Part shown: positions 33,247 to 41,803 of the stretch, piece after piece
Layout of the letters: the number at the start of each line of letters is the position of its first letter
Position numbering within the stretch: position 1 is the first letter of the stretch
Source of the DNA: Bilifractor sp002394235
GTDB lineage: Bacteria; Bacillota; Clostridia; Lachnospirales; Lachnospiraceae
Reading direction: 5' to 3'
Assembly: GCF_052118845.1 (NCBI RefSeq)
Contig: NZ_JBQKGJ010000003.1
Coordinates: forward strand, 62,001-126,000
Length of the DNA stretch: 64,000 nucleotides
Translations under genes and position numbers: made by a program
The notes under the pieces: model-generated
The model's input: only the letters and a program-made list of their open reading frames with translations
The model's database searches: none
What the model was told of the DNA's origin: nothing

Positions 33247-34082
33247 GACTTAGTCGCCTCCTTTTTCTCAGATGAGGGAGCTGCCGTCTGTGCGGCAGAC
33301 TTTTCGGCGGCAGGTGCCGCAATTGCATCCGCGACGGTTCCCTTGCTGCGCGCGATGGTCTGTGCGGGTGTTTCGGAGCAGGACTCCGGTTTTTCGTCAC
33401 AGATTCCGAGCTTCATGCAGCTCAGACAATCGCCGCAGATTTTCTCGGTGGGATCCCAGTCCTTTTTCGGACGGCGGCCTGCGCCGATCTTCAGCTTGTT
33501 CATCACGGCGACAAGGAAGGCGTAAACCAGAAATGCGCCGGGAGCGAGGACGAAGATATTTACCGGAACGTATCCGGAAGGCATAACCTGCATGCCGAAC
33601 CAGGTGCCGGCACCGATGATCTCACGGATCGAGGCAATACAGAAAATTGCCACGGTGAAACCGATTCCCATTCCGAGACCGTCGAAGAAGGATGGGATCA
33701 TTGGCTCCTTGCCGGCATACGCTTCGGCACGGCCCATGATAATGCAGTTCACGACGATCAGAGGGATATAGATGCCCAGTGATGCGTAAAGCGCAGGTGT
33801 GAATCCCTCCATCAGGAAGTCGACCATGGTTACAAAGGAAGCAATTACGACGATATACGCCGGCATCCGCATCCGCTCGGGAATGATCTTGCGGAGCGCA
33901 GAAATAATCAGGTTTGACAGCGCCAGAATCACGGTGGTAGAAAGTCCCATGCCGATCGCGTTCATTGCGGAAGTCGTCGTCGCAAGGGTCGGGCAGGTTC
34001 CGAGAACCAGAACAAATACCGGATTTTCGACGAACAGTCCGTTCCAGAGCCGTTCTGCCGGAGAGTTTTTCTTCAATTTCAT
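33243..34082 (-). CDS. rnfE: Rnf complex subunit RnfE with Cys-rich C-terminal extension
   Basis: Membrane subunit pairing with RnfA. The 279-aa protein has six helices and the conserved VLGTCPTLATTTSAMN and LIVVNCIIMGRAEAY cysteine motifs. Unlike the usual 200-230 aa form it carries about 70 extra residues with a cysteine cluster (CGDCLSC, then C-x5-6-C) followed by an Ala/Pro/Lys-rich tail. The tail could bind a metal or cluster; that is inference. It overlaps both neighbours. Confidence 0.94.
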   Translation of the reverse strand: MKLKKNSPAERLWNGLFVENPVFVLVLGTCPTLATTTSAMNAIGMGLSTTVILALSNLIISALRKIIPERMRMPAYIVVIASFVTMVDFLMEGFTPALYASLGIYIPLIVVNCIIMGRAEAYAGKEPMIPSFFDGLGMGIGFTVAIFCIASIREIIGAGTWFGMQVMPSGYVPVNIFVLAPGAFLVYAFLVAVMNKLKIGAGRRPKKDWDPTEKICGDCLSCMKLGICDEKPESCSETPAQTIARSKGTVADAIAAPAAEKSAAQTAAPSSEKKEATKS

Positions 34083-34723
34083 GATGCACTGCCTCCCTCC
34101 AGATATTCCACTGCAGCCAGAGCACCGTTGACGGCCTTGGTTACAGCGTTTGTCGTTACTGTGCAGCCGCTGATCGCATCGATCTGGTTGTCCGCACTTT
34201 TTCCGGTCTTGGTATATTCAATCTCCGTGTTGTCGCCAAGGCTCAGATTGTTGAACTGATTTTTGAACTCGTCGTTTTTCGCTTTCATGCCCATGCCGGC
34301 GGTCTCTGAGATGGAGAGGAAGGAGATTCCGTTTATGGTAAGGCTTCCGGATTCATCTGTTGTGATGCCTACCATCAGCTCAATCGCGCCGCCGTAGCCC
34401 TCATTATTGGTCGCGTCTACAACATATCCGAGCTTGTTTCCGTTCTGATCATCGGCCTCGCTGATGTCGCTGACCGAGGTCTTGTCCAGTCCGGCCTTGT
34501 CGAGATATGACTGGAAATCGCTCTGGTCAAAATCCGATATGGTCTTGAAGCTGTCCGCGTTTTCAAAAACTTCTTTCTGGGAAGCGGCTTTCTCGGATGC
34601 CTCCTGGGCAGCAATCGGTCCCGCAGTCACTCCGTGTACAGCGCCGAGGAGAAGACCTGCTGCCACGGTGATCACAGTAATGATGATTGTGTCATGAACG
34701 ACAGATGTCTGTTTCTTGCTCAT
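34079..34723 (-). CDS. rnfG: Rnf complex subunit RnfG
   Basis: FMN-carrying subunit on the outer face. The 214-aa protein has one membrane helix (TIIITVITVAAGLLLGAVH) and an FMN-binding domain. The covalent attachment motif near the C-terminus reads AISGCTVTTNAV, where SG-A/S-T-x-T is usual, so the third position is Cys. ApbE encoded nearby is the expected transferase. It overlaps rnfE and rnfD. Confidence 0.95.
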   Translation of the reverse strand: MSKKQTSVVHDTIIITVITVAAGLLLGAVHGVTAGPIAAQEASEKAASQKEVFENADSFKTISDFDQSDFQSYLDKAGLDKTSVSDISEADDQNGNKLGYVVDATNNEGYGGAIELMVGITTDESGSLTINGISFLSISETAGMGMKAKNDEFKNQFNNLSLGDNTEIEYTKTGKSADNQIDAISGCTVTTNAVTKAVNGALAAVEYLEGGSAS

Positions 34724-35727
34724 GCCTTTCCTGCCTCCTTCTGTTTCTTGTCTTTCTGGATGCCGAAGGCTCTCGGACGTGTATAACGCTCAATGAGCGG
34801 AACAATGCAGTTCGCGAGGATGATCGCGTAGGAAACACCTTCGGAGCTGTTGCCGATCATGCGATAGAGCCAGGTCATGACACCAAGGAACACCGCGTAA
34901 ATTGCCTGGCCTTTCGGCGTGATCGGTGATGTGACATAATCCGTCGCCATAAACCATGCGCCAAGCATAATGCCTCCGGCGCAGAGCTCTTCCGCAGTGA
35001 ATTCAAGCGGATTGCTGTAGCCTCTGGCTGCCGCTGTAATCAGCACCAGAACCGCAAAGCTGCCCAGATAGATGACCGGAATCTTCCAGTCAATGATCTG
35101 CATCACCAGAAGGAAAATTCCTCCGGCGAGAAGGGCAATTGCGGAGGTCTCACCGATAACACCCTGAACATTTCCCAGGAAAAGTGCGCTGAGATCAAAA
35201 TGAGCGCCGGTCTTGAGGTACGCAAGCGGGGTTGCTCCGGAGAGCGCGTCCGTGGTGGAAGCCACCTTTGTCACCAGCGAGGTGATTCCGTGGCCGGCTG
35301 CATAGTTCGTCATTTCACTGGAGAAGGAAATGAGAAGAAAGCATCTGGCTCCGAGTGCGGGATTCATGAAGTTCTGTCCAAGTCCTCCGAAAACCTGCTT
35401 TACAACAATAATCGCGAATACTGATCCGATGACCGGGATCCACCACGGAATCTGCGGCGGCATATTCATACCGATCAGAAGCCCGGTGACGACTGCGGAG
35501 AGATCTCCGGTGGTGACAGGTTTCTTCAGGATCCGTTCGTAGCAGTACTCGGCAGCGACCGAGGACGCCACGGAAAGGCACAGAATCAACAGGGCATACG
35601 GCCCGAAATTCAGGACTCCCACGATGCTGGCGGGGAGCAGTGCAATGATCACGAAAAGCATGATCTTCCGTGTAGAAATACTGTCTCTTACATGAGGTGA
35701 GACAGAAACCTGATATTTTTCATTCAT
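34720..35727 (-). CDS. rnfD: Rnf complex subunit RnfD
   Basis: Large membrane subunit with about nine helices and covalent FMN. The 335-aa protein begins MNEKYQVSVSPHVRDSIST and contains the flavinylation motif TDALSGATPLAYLKTG. It belongs to the RnfD/NqrB family. Four-base overlap with rnfG; 15 bp after rnfC. Confidence 0.96.
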   Translation of the reverse strand: MNEKYQVSVSPHVRDSISTRKIMLFVIIALLPASIVGVLNFGPYALLILCLSVASSVAAEYCYERILKKPVTTGDLSAVVTGLLIGMNMPPQIPWWIPVIGSVFAIIVVKQVFGGLGQNFMNPALGARCFLLISFSSEMTNYAAGHGITSLVTKVASTTDALSGATPLAYLKTGAHFDLSALFLGNVQGVIGETSAIALLAGGIFLLVMQIIDWKIPVIYLGSFAVLVLITAAARGYSNPLEFTAEELCAGGIMLGAWFMATDYVTSPITPKGQAIYAVFLGVMTWLYRMIGNSSEGVSYAIILANCIVPLIERYTRPRAFGIQKDKKQKEAGKA

Positions 35728-35742
35728 TCTCCTGAACCTCCC

Positions 35743-37065
35743 TCATTTTTTCTTCCTTTTATTGGCAAGTACCGTCTGGCGCATCATATTGATCTCCGCG
35801 GCAAGCGGGCGCTTTGCCGGGCAGGAATAGCTGCAGGAACCGCAGTTCACACATTCCAGTCCGTAGTATTCTTCAAAGGATTTTGCGTCATTATGCTCCG
35901 CAAAGTCTGCCAGCCTGCAGGGAAGCAGTCTTGCGGGACAGCCCTTTACACAGCGGCCGCAGTTGATACAGGCGGAAGGCGTCGAACGCGAAACCTCATC
36001 CTGCAGGAAAGCGGTAATCGCGCCTGAGGTCTTCGTAACCGGGATGTTCAGGTCGTAGAGAGCGAATCCCATCATGGGACCGCCGGAAATTACCTTTTCG
36101 GGCGTGGACTTGAAACCGCCCTCCGCCTCAATGATTTCCGCGTAATTCATGCCGACAGGAACGCGGAAATTCCTCGGATTCACAGGCGCATCGCCAGAGA
36201 CGGTGAAGACGCGGTCGATGACAGGCCTTCCGTATTTTACCGCCTCATACACGGCAATGACGGTATCGATGTTATCGACGACACATCCGGCGTCTGCCGG
36301 GAGCATTCTGGAATTGACATAGCGGCCGGTAATCGCGTTGATCAGGCATCGCTCCGCTCCCTCCGGATATTTTGTCTTCATGACGGCAACGCTGATCCGG
36401 CTTTTGCCCGCTGCTGCCTTTCGCATGACCTCTATTGCCTTCGGCTTGTTGTCCTCAATGCAGATGACTCCCTTGCATTCCGGCTTGAACAGCTTCAGAA
36501 TGATCTCCAGGCCTCCGACAATTTTCTCCGGGAACTCGAGCATGCATCTGTAATCCGAGGTCAGGTAAGGCTCACATTCCGAACCGTTCACGAGGATATG
36601 ATCCACGACGGACGGATCCTTCGGAGAGAGCTTAACGGCTGTCGGGAAGCCTGCGCCGCCCATCCCGACGACTCCTCCCTCCCGGATTCTGTTCAGGATT
36701 TCTTCCCTGGACAAAGCTTCCGGGTCAGCCTCCTCAAAGCTGACGCTTTCGTACAGGTCATCATTTTCGATGACGATAGCATCGACATAACCGCCGGTGG
36801 CATTCTTCCTCTTTTCGATTCTGCTTACCGTACCGGATACGGATGCATGAATCGGCGCAGAGACGAAGCCGCCCGCCTCGGCGATTTTCTGCCCGACAAG
36901 AACCCGGTCTCCCTTTGCAACGATCGGTTTCGCCGGAGCACCAATGTGCTGTGACAGCAGATAGACTAATTCTTTTCCGGGTTTTATGGCTTCAACCGGT
37001 TTCTCCGCTGACAATTCCTTGCCTTCATACGGATGAACGCCACCCTTAAAGGTAAATAATCCCAT
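35743..37065 (-). CDS. rnfC: Rnf complex subunit RnfC
   Basis: Peripheral NAD-binding subunit where NAD+ is reduced. The 440-aa protein starts with the Rnf-type N-terminal domain (FKGGVHPYEGKELS), has a flavin/NADH region like complex I 51-kDa subunit (GMGGAGFPTAVKLSP) and two ferredoxin motifs (CINCGRCVKGCP, CVNCGSCSYSCP). It is the first gene of the rnf operon, about 40 bp after a -10 element at 37105. Confidence 0.96.
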   Translation of the reverse strand: MGLFTFKGGVHPYEGKELSAEKPVEAIKPGKELVYLLSQHIGAPAKPIVAKGDRVLVGQKIAEAGGFVSAPIHASVSGTVSRIEKRKNATGGYVDAIVIENDDLYESVSFEEADPEALSREEILNRIREGGVVGMGGAGFPTAVKLSPKDPSVVDHILVNGSECEPYLTSDYRCMLEFPEKIVGGLEIILKLFKPECKGVICIEDNKPKAIEVMRKAAAGKSRISVAVMKTKYPEGAERCLINAITGRYVNSRMLPADAGCVVDNIDTVIAVYEAVKYGRPVIDRVFTVSGDAPVNPRNFRVPVGMNYAEIIEAEGGFKSTPEKVISGGPMMGFALYDLNIPVTKTSGAITAFLQDEVSRSTPSACINCGRCVKGCPARLLPCRLADFAEHNDAKSFEEYYGLECVNCGSCSYSCPAKRPLAAEINMMRQTVLANKRKKK

Positions 37066-37104
37066 CTACCCATCCTCCTTCCTTTGCTTACAAATAACAT
37101 AGAT

Positions 37105-37134
37105 ATTATAATACACCGTTTCGAAAAGTGACAT
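37105..37134 (-). promoter_or_regulatory. Promoter of the rnf operon
   Basis: Perfect -10 TATAAT (37105-37110) on the minus strand with an ATGTCA -35-like hexamer at 18-bp spacing. The weak -35 may reflect need for an activator, which is speculation. It is 80 bp from the end of repeat copy B. Confidence 0.6.
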
Positions 37135-37214
37135 TCAATTTCCTGCTAAATCGATATATGTTTCAAAAAAAATGCATGGCGGAAGCCCGTTATATTGAAA
37201 TTTTCCGGGATCAA

Positions 37215-37310
37215 ACGAGATAAAACACGCTGCGCGAGTTTTATCTCGCTATCGCGACGCTCGCCGCACACGAATACTTCGCATTCGGCTGCGGCTCACT
37301 GTTCGCGTAA
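37215..37310 (-). repeat. Terminator-linked 96-bp repeat, copy B (reference copy)
   Basis: The copy used here as reference. On the minus strand it starts TTACGCGAACAGTGAG inside the U-tract of the V-ATPase terminator and ends TTTTATCTCGT. Structure: proximal hairpin closed by GCCGCA/TGCGGC with nested CGAAT/ATTCG, and a distal hairpin with an 11-bp perfect stem (CGAGATAAAAC/GTTTTATCTCG) and a small GC-rich cap. It separates the V-ATPase operon from the rnf promoter. Confidence 0.93.
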
Positions 37311-37345
37311 AAAAGACAGGCTCCCTTGTCGCCGGGCGGCCTGTC
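37311..37345 (-). terminator. Terminator of the V-ATPase operon
   Basis: Stem GACAGGC/GCCTGTC (37315-37345, GC-rich 17-nt loop) followed by six T on the minus strand, the last two belonging to the repeat. About 30 bp after the subunit D stop. Confidence 0.85.
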
Positions 37346-37373
37346 TGAAATATCGTCAAAATCTTTTGCTTTC

Positions 37374-38027
37374 TTATTTCTCGTAATGATGTGCTTCCTC
37401 GAGCATCATATCCTTAACCTTCATCAGGCGGACTTGCGTGCTCCTCTCGTTCTCGTCGAGTTTCATCGTAATGTACCGGATCCCCTCTCTGGTTTCCGGG
37501 ATAATCACATGCTCCAGAGCGTTCACTCTCCGCCGTGTCTTTTCGATCTCCGATGCCATCAGCTGACAGGATTTTTCAACCTCCGCAAGGCGCAGCATGT
37601 CCGGCAGTATATCAGAAAGCGACTGCACGGCTCCATCCAGGTCACTGGAGGTATAAGCAAATCCGTAGGAGAAAATGTCGTTCTGATCGGCGGTGCGTGT
37701 ACGGGCACTGAAAACCGGAAGGTTCACACTCATGACATTTCTGGTGGTTTCTTCGAGAAAAACCTCCTGACGCGGAACCAGCATGGCTGTACGGAGTGTC
37801 TGTTCGGACATACCGGCCTTCGCCAGAACAAATTCGGCATTTGCGTTTCGGATGCCTTTTTCCACCTTTATGCGAAGATCCATATCCTCGCGGACCAGGT
37901 CAAGAAACTGACGCATCAGTTCATCCCGTTTATCCTTCAGGAGACGGTGTCCCTTCGTTGCAGTCACCAGCTTCTTCTTCAGGCGGGTCAGCTCCATTCT
38001 TGTTGGATTTACATGTGCTCCGGACAA
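37374..38027 (-). CDS. ntpD: V-type ATP synthase subunit D
   Basis: Central rotor shaft of the V1 motor. The 217-aa coiled-coil protein begins MSGAHVNPTRMELTRLKKKL, the family N-terminus, and ends with a second long helix (IRYITMKLDENERSTQ). It is last in the operon, 186 bp after subunit B. The spacer between them carries an imperfect GC-rich direct repeat. Confidence 0.95.
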   Translation of the reverse strand: MSGAHVNPTRMELTRLKKKLVTATKGHRLLKDKRDELMRQFLDLVREDMDLRIKVEKGIRNANAEFVLAKAGMSEQTLRTAMLVPRQEVFLEETTRNVMSVNLPVFSARTRTADQNDIFSYGFAYTSSDLDGAVQSLSDILPDMLRLAEVEKSCQLMASEIEKTRRRVNALEHVIIPETREGIRYITMKLDENERSTQVRLMKVKDMMLEEAHHYEK

Positions 38028-38049
38028 TCCGCATCCTCCTCTCAGATTA

Positions 38050-38155
38050 ATATTCGAACGGCGGCGGGCCAGAAACTGTTTCTGACAACGATCGATTCGA
38101 CGCTCCAGACAACCGTTTCTATCCGGACAGCGGCGGGGCAGAAACCGCTGCCTGC
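38050..38155. repeat. Imperfect direct repeat in the B-D spacer
   Basis: The segment cggcggcgggccagaaact near 38060 recurs as cagcggcggggcagaaacc near 38130. The match is imperfect and in non-coding sequence between V-ATPase subunits B and D. Confidence 0.5.
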
Positions 38156-38213
38156 AAGCTGCGGGTACCCGTCAGGCTTCGCGCACGGATTCCCTGCAGC
38201 CGGGCAGTTTTCG

Positions 38214-39608
38214 TCAGGCAAGGTTTTCAGAACCCGTTTCACCCTTGTAATATTCGTCAAGCACAGCATCGGGAATCCGCTTCAGCTCGGATCTCGGGAG
38301 CAGGCGAAGCAGCTTCCAGCCAATTTCAAGTGTTTCCTCGATGCTGCGGTTTGTGGTGTATCCCTGGGATACATATTGCTTTTCAAACGCATCCGCAAAT
38401 TGTGCGTAGAGCAGATCAATATCCGTGAGCGCTGCGGCTCCGAGAATGGTCATCAGCTCTTTGGCGTCCTTACCGCGCGCATAAGCGGCGAACAGCTGGT
38501 TCATGGTGGCAGCGTGATCCCCTCGGGTCTTTCCCTCTCCGATTCCCTTGTCCTTCAGACGGGACAGGGACGGTAGAACGTCAACGGGAGGTTTGATGCC
38601 TTTCCGGTACAGCTCCCTGGACAGGATGATCTGCCCCTCTGTGATATATCCCGTAAGGTCGGGGATGGGATGTGTCTTGTCATCCTCGGGCATTGTCAGG
38701 ATCGGAATCAGGGTGATGGATCCGCTCTTCCCTCTCTGACGTCCGGCGCGCTCGTAAAGCTGGGCGAGGTCGGTGTACATATAACCGGGATACCCGCGGC
38801 GGCCCGGGACCTCCTTTCTTGCCGCAGATACCTCACGCAGTGCATCCGCGTAGTTTGTGATATCGGTCATGATCACGAGGACATGCATGTCTTTTTCAAA
38901 GGCAAGGTATTCCGCAGCAGTCAGAGCCATTCGTGGTGTGGAAATCCGCTCTACCGCGGGATCATTCGCAAGGTTGATGAAAAGGACGGTCCGGTCAATG
39001 GCGCCGGTTTCCCGGAAGGATTCCTCGAAAAAATGCGCCTCCTCGAAGGTGATTCCCATTGCGGCGAAAACAACGGCGAATGGCTCGCCGGTTCCGCGGA
39101 CCTTTGCCTGTCTGGCAATCTGTGCGGCAAGCTGCGAATGCGGAAGACCTGAGGCGGAAAAAATAGGGAGCTTCTGTCCCCTGACCAGCGTGTTCAGCCC
39201 GTCGATGGCAGATACGCCGGTCTGTATGAATTCTGACGGATAGGCACGGGCTGCCGGATTCATGGGAAGCCCGTTGATATCCATCCGCCTGTCGGGCAGA
39301 ATCTCAGGACCGTCATCGATGGTGCGGCCCATCCCGTCAAATACTCTTCCCAGCATATCTTCAGAGACACCGAGTTCCATTGATCTTCCGAGGAATCGCA
39401 CCTTGCTGTTCGAGAGATTGATTCCGGTTGAATTCTCAAAGAGCTGTACCAGTACATTCGGGCCGTCCACCTCCAGAACACGGCATCTCCGCGTTTCTCC
39501 GTCCGCAAGGATGATTTCGCCCATTTCGTTGTATTTTACGCCTTCGACACCCTTTACCAGCATCAGAGGACCGGCAACTTCCTGAATTGTGCGATATTCT
39601 ACTGCCAT
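38214..39608 (-). CDS. ntpB: V-type ATP synthase subunit B
   Basis: Non-catalytic nucleotide-binding subunit that alternates with A in the V1 hexamer. The 464-aa protein starts MAVEYRTIQEVAGPLMLV, has GMLGRVFDGMGRTIDDGPEI and lacks the canonical P-loop, as expected for B. Also visible is IPILTMPEDDKTHPIPDLTGY. Start at 39608 chosen over an upstream ATG that overlaps subunit A. Confidence 0.96.
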   Translation of the reverse strand: MAVEYRTIQEVAGPLMLVKGVEGVKYNEMGEIILADGETRRCRVLEVDGPNVLVQLFENSTGINLSNSKVRFLGRSMELGVSEDMLGRVFDGMGRTIDDGPEILPDRRMDINGLPMNPAARAYPSEFIQTGVSAIDGLNTLVRGQKLPIFSASGLPHSQLAAQIARQAKVRGTGEPFAVVFAAMGITFEEAHFFEESFRETGAIDRTVLFINLANDPAVERISTPRMALTAAEYLAFEKDMHVLVIMTDITNYADALREVSAARKEVPGRRGYPGYMYTDLAQLYERAGRQRGKSGSITLIPILTMPEDDKTHPIPDLTGYITEGQIILSRELYRKGIKPPVDVLPSLSRLKDKGIGEGKTRGDHAATMNQLFAAYARGKDAKELMTILGAAALTDIDLLYAQFADAFEKQYVSQGYTTNRSIEETLEIGWKLLRLLPRSELKRIPDAVLDEYYKGETGSENLA

Positions 39609-39613
39609 TCCGA

Positions 39614-41380
39614 TCACTCCTCCTTTGCTGCCGCTTCCGCGGTTTCGGAAGCAAGTTCCGCAAGTGTGTCTTCGTACGCGCGGCCGATGGCCTTCTCGTC
39701 GATGTATTTGTAACGGCCGATCTGTTCCCGGACAGGCATACGGACAAGGTCATTGATATCCGCGCCCTCCTTCAGGGCTCTGACGCTGTAGTCATAGTAG
39801 GCATATACCAGTTTCATCATGTAGTACTGTTTTTTCAGAGAGGTATAAGTATCTGTCTCATCAAAGGAATTCTGATGCAGGAAGTCCTCACGGATAGATC
39901 TCGCCGCCTCCATTTTCAGGCGGTCTTCCGGAGAGAGCGCATCCATGCCCACCATTTTTACAATTTCATTCAGAGATGCCTCATCCTGAAGCAGGCTCAT
40001 CAGGTTCTGCCGGATATCCATCCAGTCCGGTTCTACCTTGCGATCGAACCATTTTCCCATGGTTTCGAGGTAGAGACTGTAACTCGTCAGCCAGTTGATG
40101 GCCGGAAAATGGCGCTGGTATGCGAGATCCGCGTCCAGTGCCCAGAACACCTTGACAATCCGCAGCGTGGCCTGTGACACCGGCTCGGAAATATCGCCGC
40201 CTGGCGGAGAAACGGCGCCGATTGCGGAAAGCGCGCCCTCTCTTCCGTCCTTTCCGAGTGCGATGACGTGGCCCGCGCGCTCATAGAACTGTGCCAGACG
40301 AGAACCGAGGTAAGCGGGGTAGCCCTCCTCACCGGGCATTTCCTCGAGCCGGCCGGACATTTCACGGAGCGCCTCTGCCCATCTGGATGTGGAATCGGCC
40401 ATCAGCGCAACGGAATATCCCATGTCCCGGAAGTATTCAGCGATGGTAATTCCGGTATAGATCGACGCTTCACGCGCCGCCACCGGCATATCCGATGTAT
40501 TTGCAATCAGGATAGTCCGCTGCATCAGGGACTCACCCGTCCGGGGGTCTGTAAGCTCCGGAAATTCATTCAGAACATCGGTCATTTCATTTCCGCGCTC
40601 GCCGCAGCCGATATAGACAACGATATCCGCGTCAGCCCATTTGGCCAGCTGATGCTGAATTACTGTTTTGCCGGAGCCGAAAGGGCCCGGAACTGCAGCG
40701 ACGCCGCCCTTCGCGATTGGAAAGAAAGCATCGATTACGCGCTGGCCCGTGATCAGCGGCATCTCCGGCGGCAGTTTCCTGGCATAGGGGCGTTCTCTTC
40801 GCACCGGCCATTTCTGCATCAGTGTGAGGTTTACATCGCCGGAGACTGTCTCTACTGTGGCGACTGCGTCGTCGATACGGAAGGATCCGGACCGGATATC
40901 CCGTATTCTGCCGCTGATTCCATTGGGAACCATGATCCGGTGCGTGACGACCGTGGTTTCCTGAACGGTGCCGATGATGTCGCCTGCGGAAACCTCGTCC
41001 CCCGCCCTGACGGATGCAGCAAATTCCCATGTCCTTTCATGATCGAGCGCGGGGACTTCTACTCCTCTGGAAAGCAGATTGCTCCCGGTGATCTCCATGA
41101 TCTTGTTCAGGGGGCGCTGAATTCCGTCGTAGATGGAACCGATCAGTCCGGGACCCAGTTCCACAGACAGCGGCTCTCCGGTAGATTCCACCGGCTCGCC
41201 CGGACCAAGGCCCTGTGTCTCCTCATAAACCTGTATGGAAGCCCTGTCACCGTGCATCTCGATAATTTCACCGATCAGTCTTTCTCTGCTTACACGCACG
41301 ACATCATACATATTCGCATCACGCATGCCTTCGGCGATCACAAGAGGGCCGGCAACTTTTCTGATTGTACCTGTGCTCAT
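39614..41380 (-). CDS. ntpA: V-type ATP synthase subunit A (catalytic)
   Basis: Catalytic subunit of the V1 motor. The 588-aa protein has the Walker A GPFGSGKTVIQHQLAKW, the non-homologous insert typical of A subunits, and ISEPVSQATLRIVKVFWALD. It begins MSTGTIRKVAGPLVIAEGM. It precedes subunit B closely and follows subunit F by 99 bp. Confidence 0.97.
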   Translation of the reverse strand: MSTGTIRKVAGPLVIAEGMRDANMYDVVRVSRERLIGEIIEMHGDRASIQVYEETQGLGPGEPVESTGEPLSVELGPGLIGSIYDGIQRPLNKIMEITGSNLLSRGVEVPALDHERTWEFAASVRAGDEVSAGDIIGTVQETTVVTHRIMVPNGISGRIRDIRSGSFRIDDAVATVETVSGDVNLTLMQKWPVRRERPYARKLPPEMPLITGQRVIDAFFPIAKGGVAAVPGPFGSGKTVIQHQLAKWADADIVVYIGCGERGNEMTDVLNEFPELTDPRTGESLMQRTILIANTSDMPVAAREASIYTGITIAEYFRDMGYSVALMADSTSRWAEALREMSGRLEEMPGEEGYPAYLGSRLAQFYERAGHVIALGKDGREGALSAIGAVSPPGGDISEPVSQATLRIVKVFWALDADLAYQRHFPAINWLTSYSLYLETMGKWFDRKVEPDWMDIRQNLMSLLQDEASLNEIVKMVGMDALSPEDRLKMEAARSIREDFLHQNSFDETDTYTSLKKQYYMMKLVYAYYDYSVRALKEGADINDLVRMPVREQIGRYKYIDEKAIGRAYEDTLAELASETAEAAAKEE

Positions 41381-41479
41381 TCGATATGCTCTCCTTCTGT
41401 TTCCTGTTTCATCGGTCCTGCGGGACGTGCGCGGACCATGGGCATGCGATCCGCTGAATCATCATACCGGGTAAAGACT

Positions 41480-41803
41480 TCAGCCGGAAAACAATATGTC
41501 GCTTCCAACCGCCTGTTCCACGGATTTCTTCACTGAGGATACGCCTTCGCCGGTATTTCCCCGGATCCCCGGTATCAGGATGATTGCGGGGAACAGTCTG
41601 TCCCGGTATCTGCTGATTTCGCCGGCGAGGACGCCGGCCAGCTCTTCTGTGATATAAATGACGCCGAAACCGTTCTCCGCGAGATTTTTCAGGATTTTTG
41701 ACCCTTCTGCGGCATTGTTGTTCCGAATCGGAAATGTGGACAGCCCGATGGCCGCAAAGCCGTAGATGCTGTCATAATCGCCCATGACTGCTACTTTAAC
41801 CAT
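41480..41803 (-). CDS. ntpG: V-type ATP synthase subunit F
   Basis: Small central-stalk subunit that regulates rotation. The 107-aa protein starts MVKVAVMGDYDSIYGFAAIG and contains YITEELAGVLAGEI and IILIPGIRGNTGEG. It overlaps the end of subunit C by 8 bp. Confidence 0.93.
   Translation of the reverse strand: MVKVAVMGDYDSIYGFAAIGLSTFPIRNNNAAEGSKILKNLAENGFGVIYITEELAGVLAGEISRYRDRLFPAIILIPGIRGNTGEGVSSVKKSVEQAVGSDILFSG

Noticed and set aside
37326..38576. 416-codon plus-strand open frame opposite V-ATPase subunits D and B
   Set aside because: Runs through the terminator and across two real genes on the other strand; no family motif.
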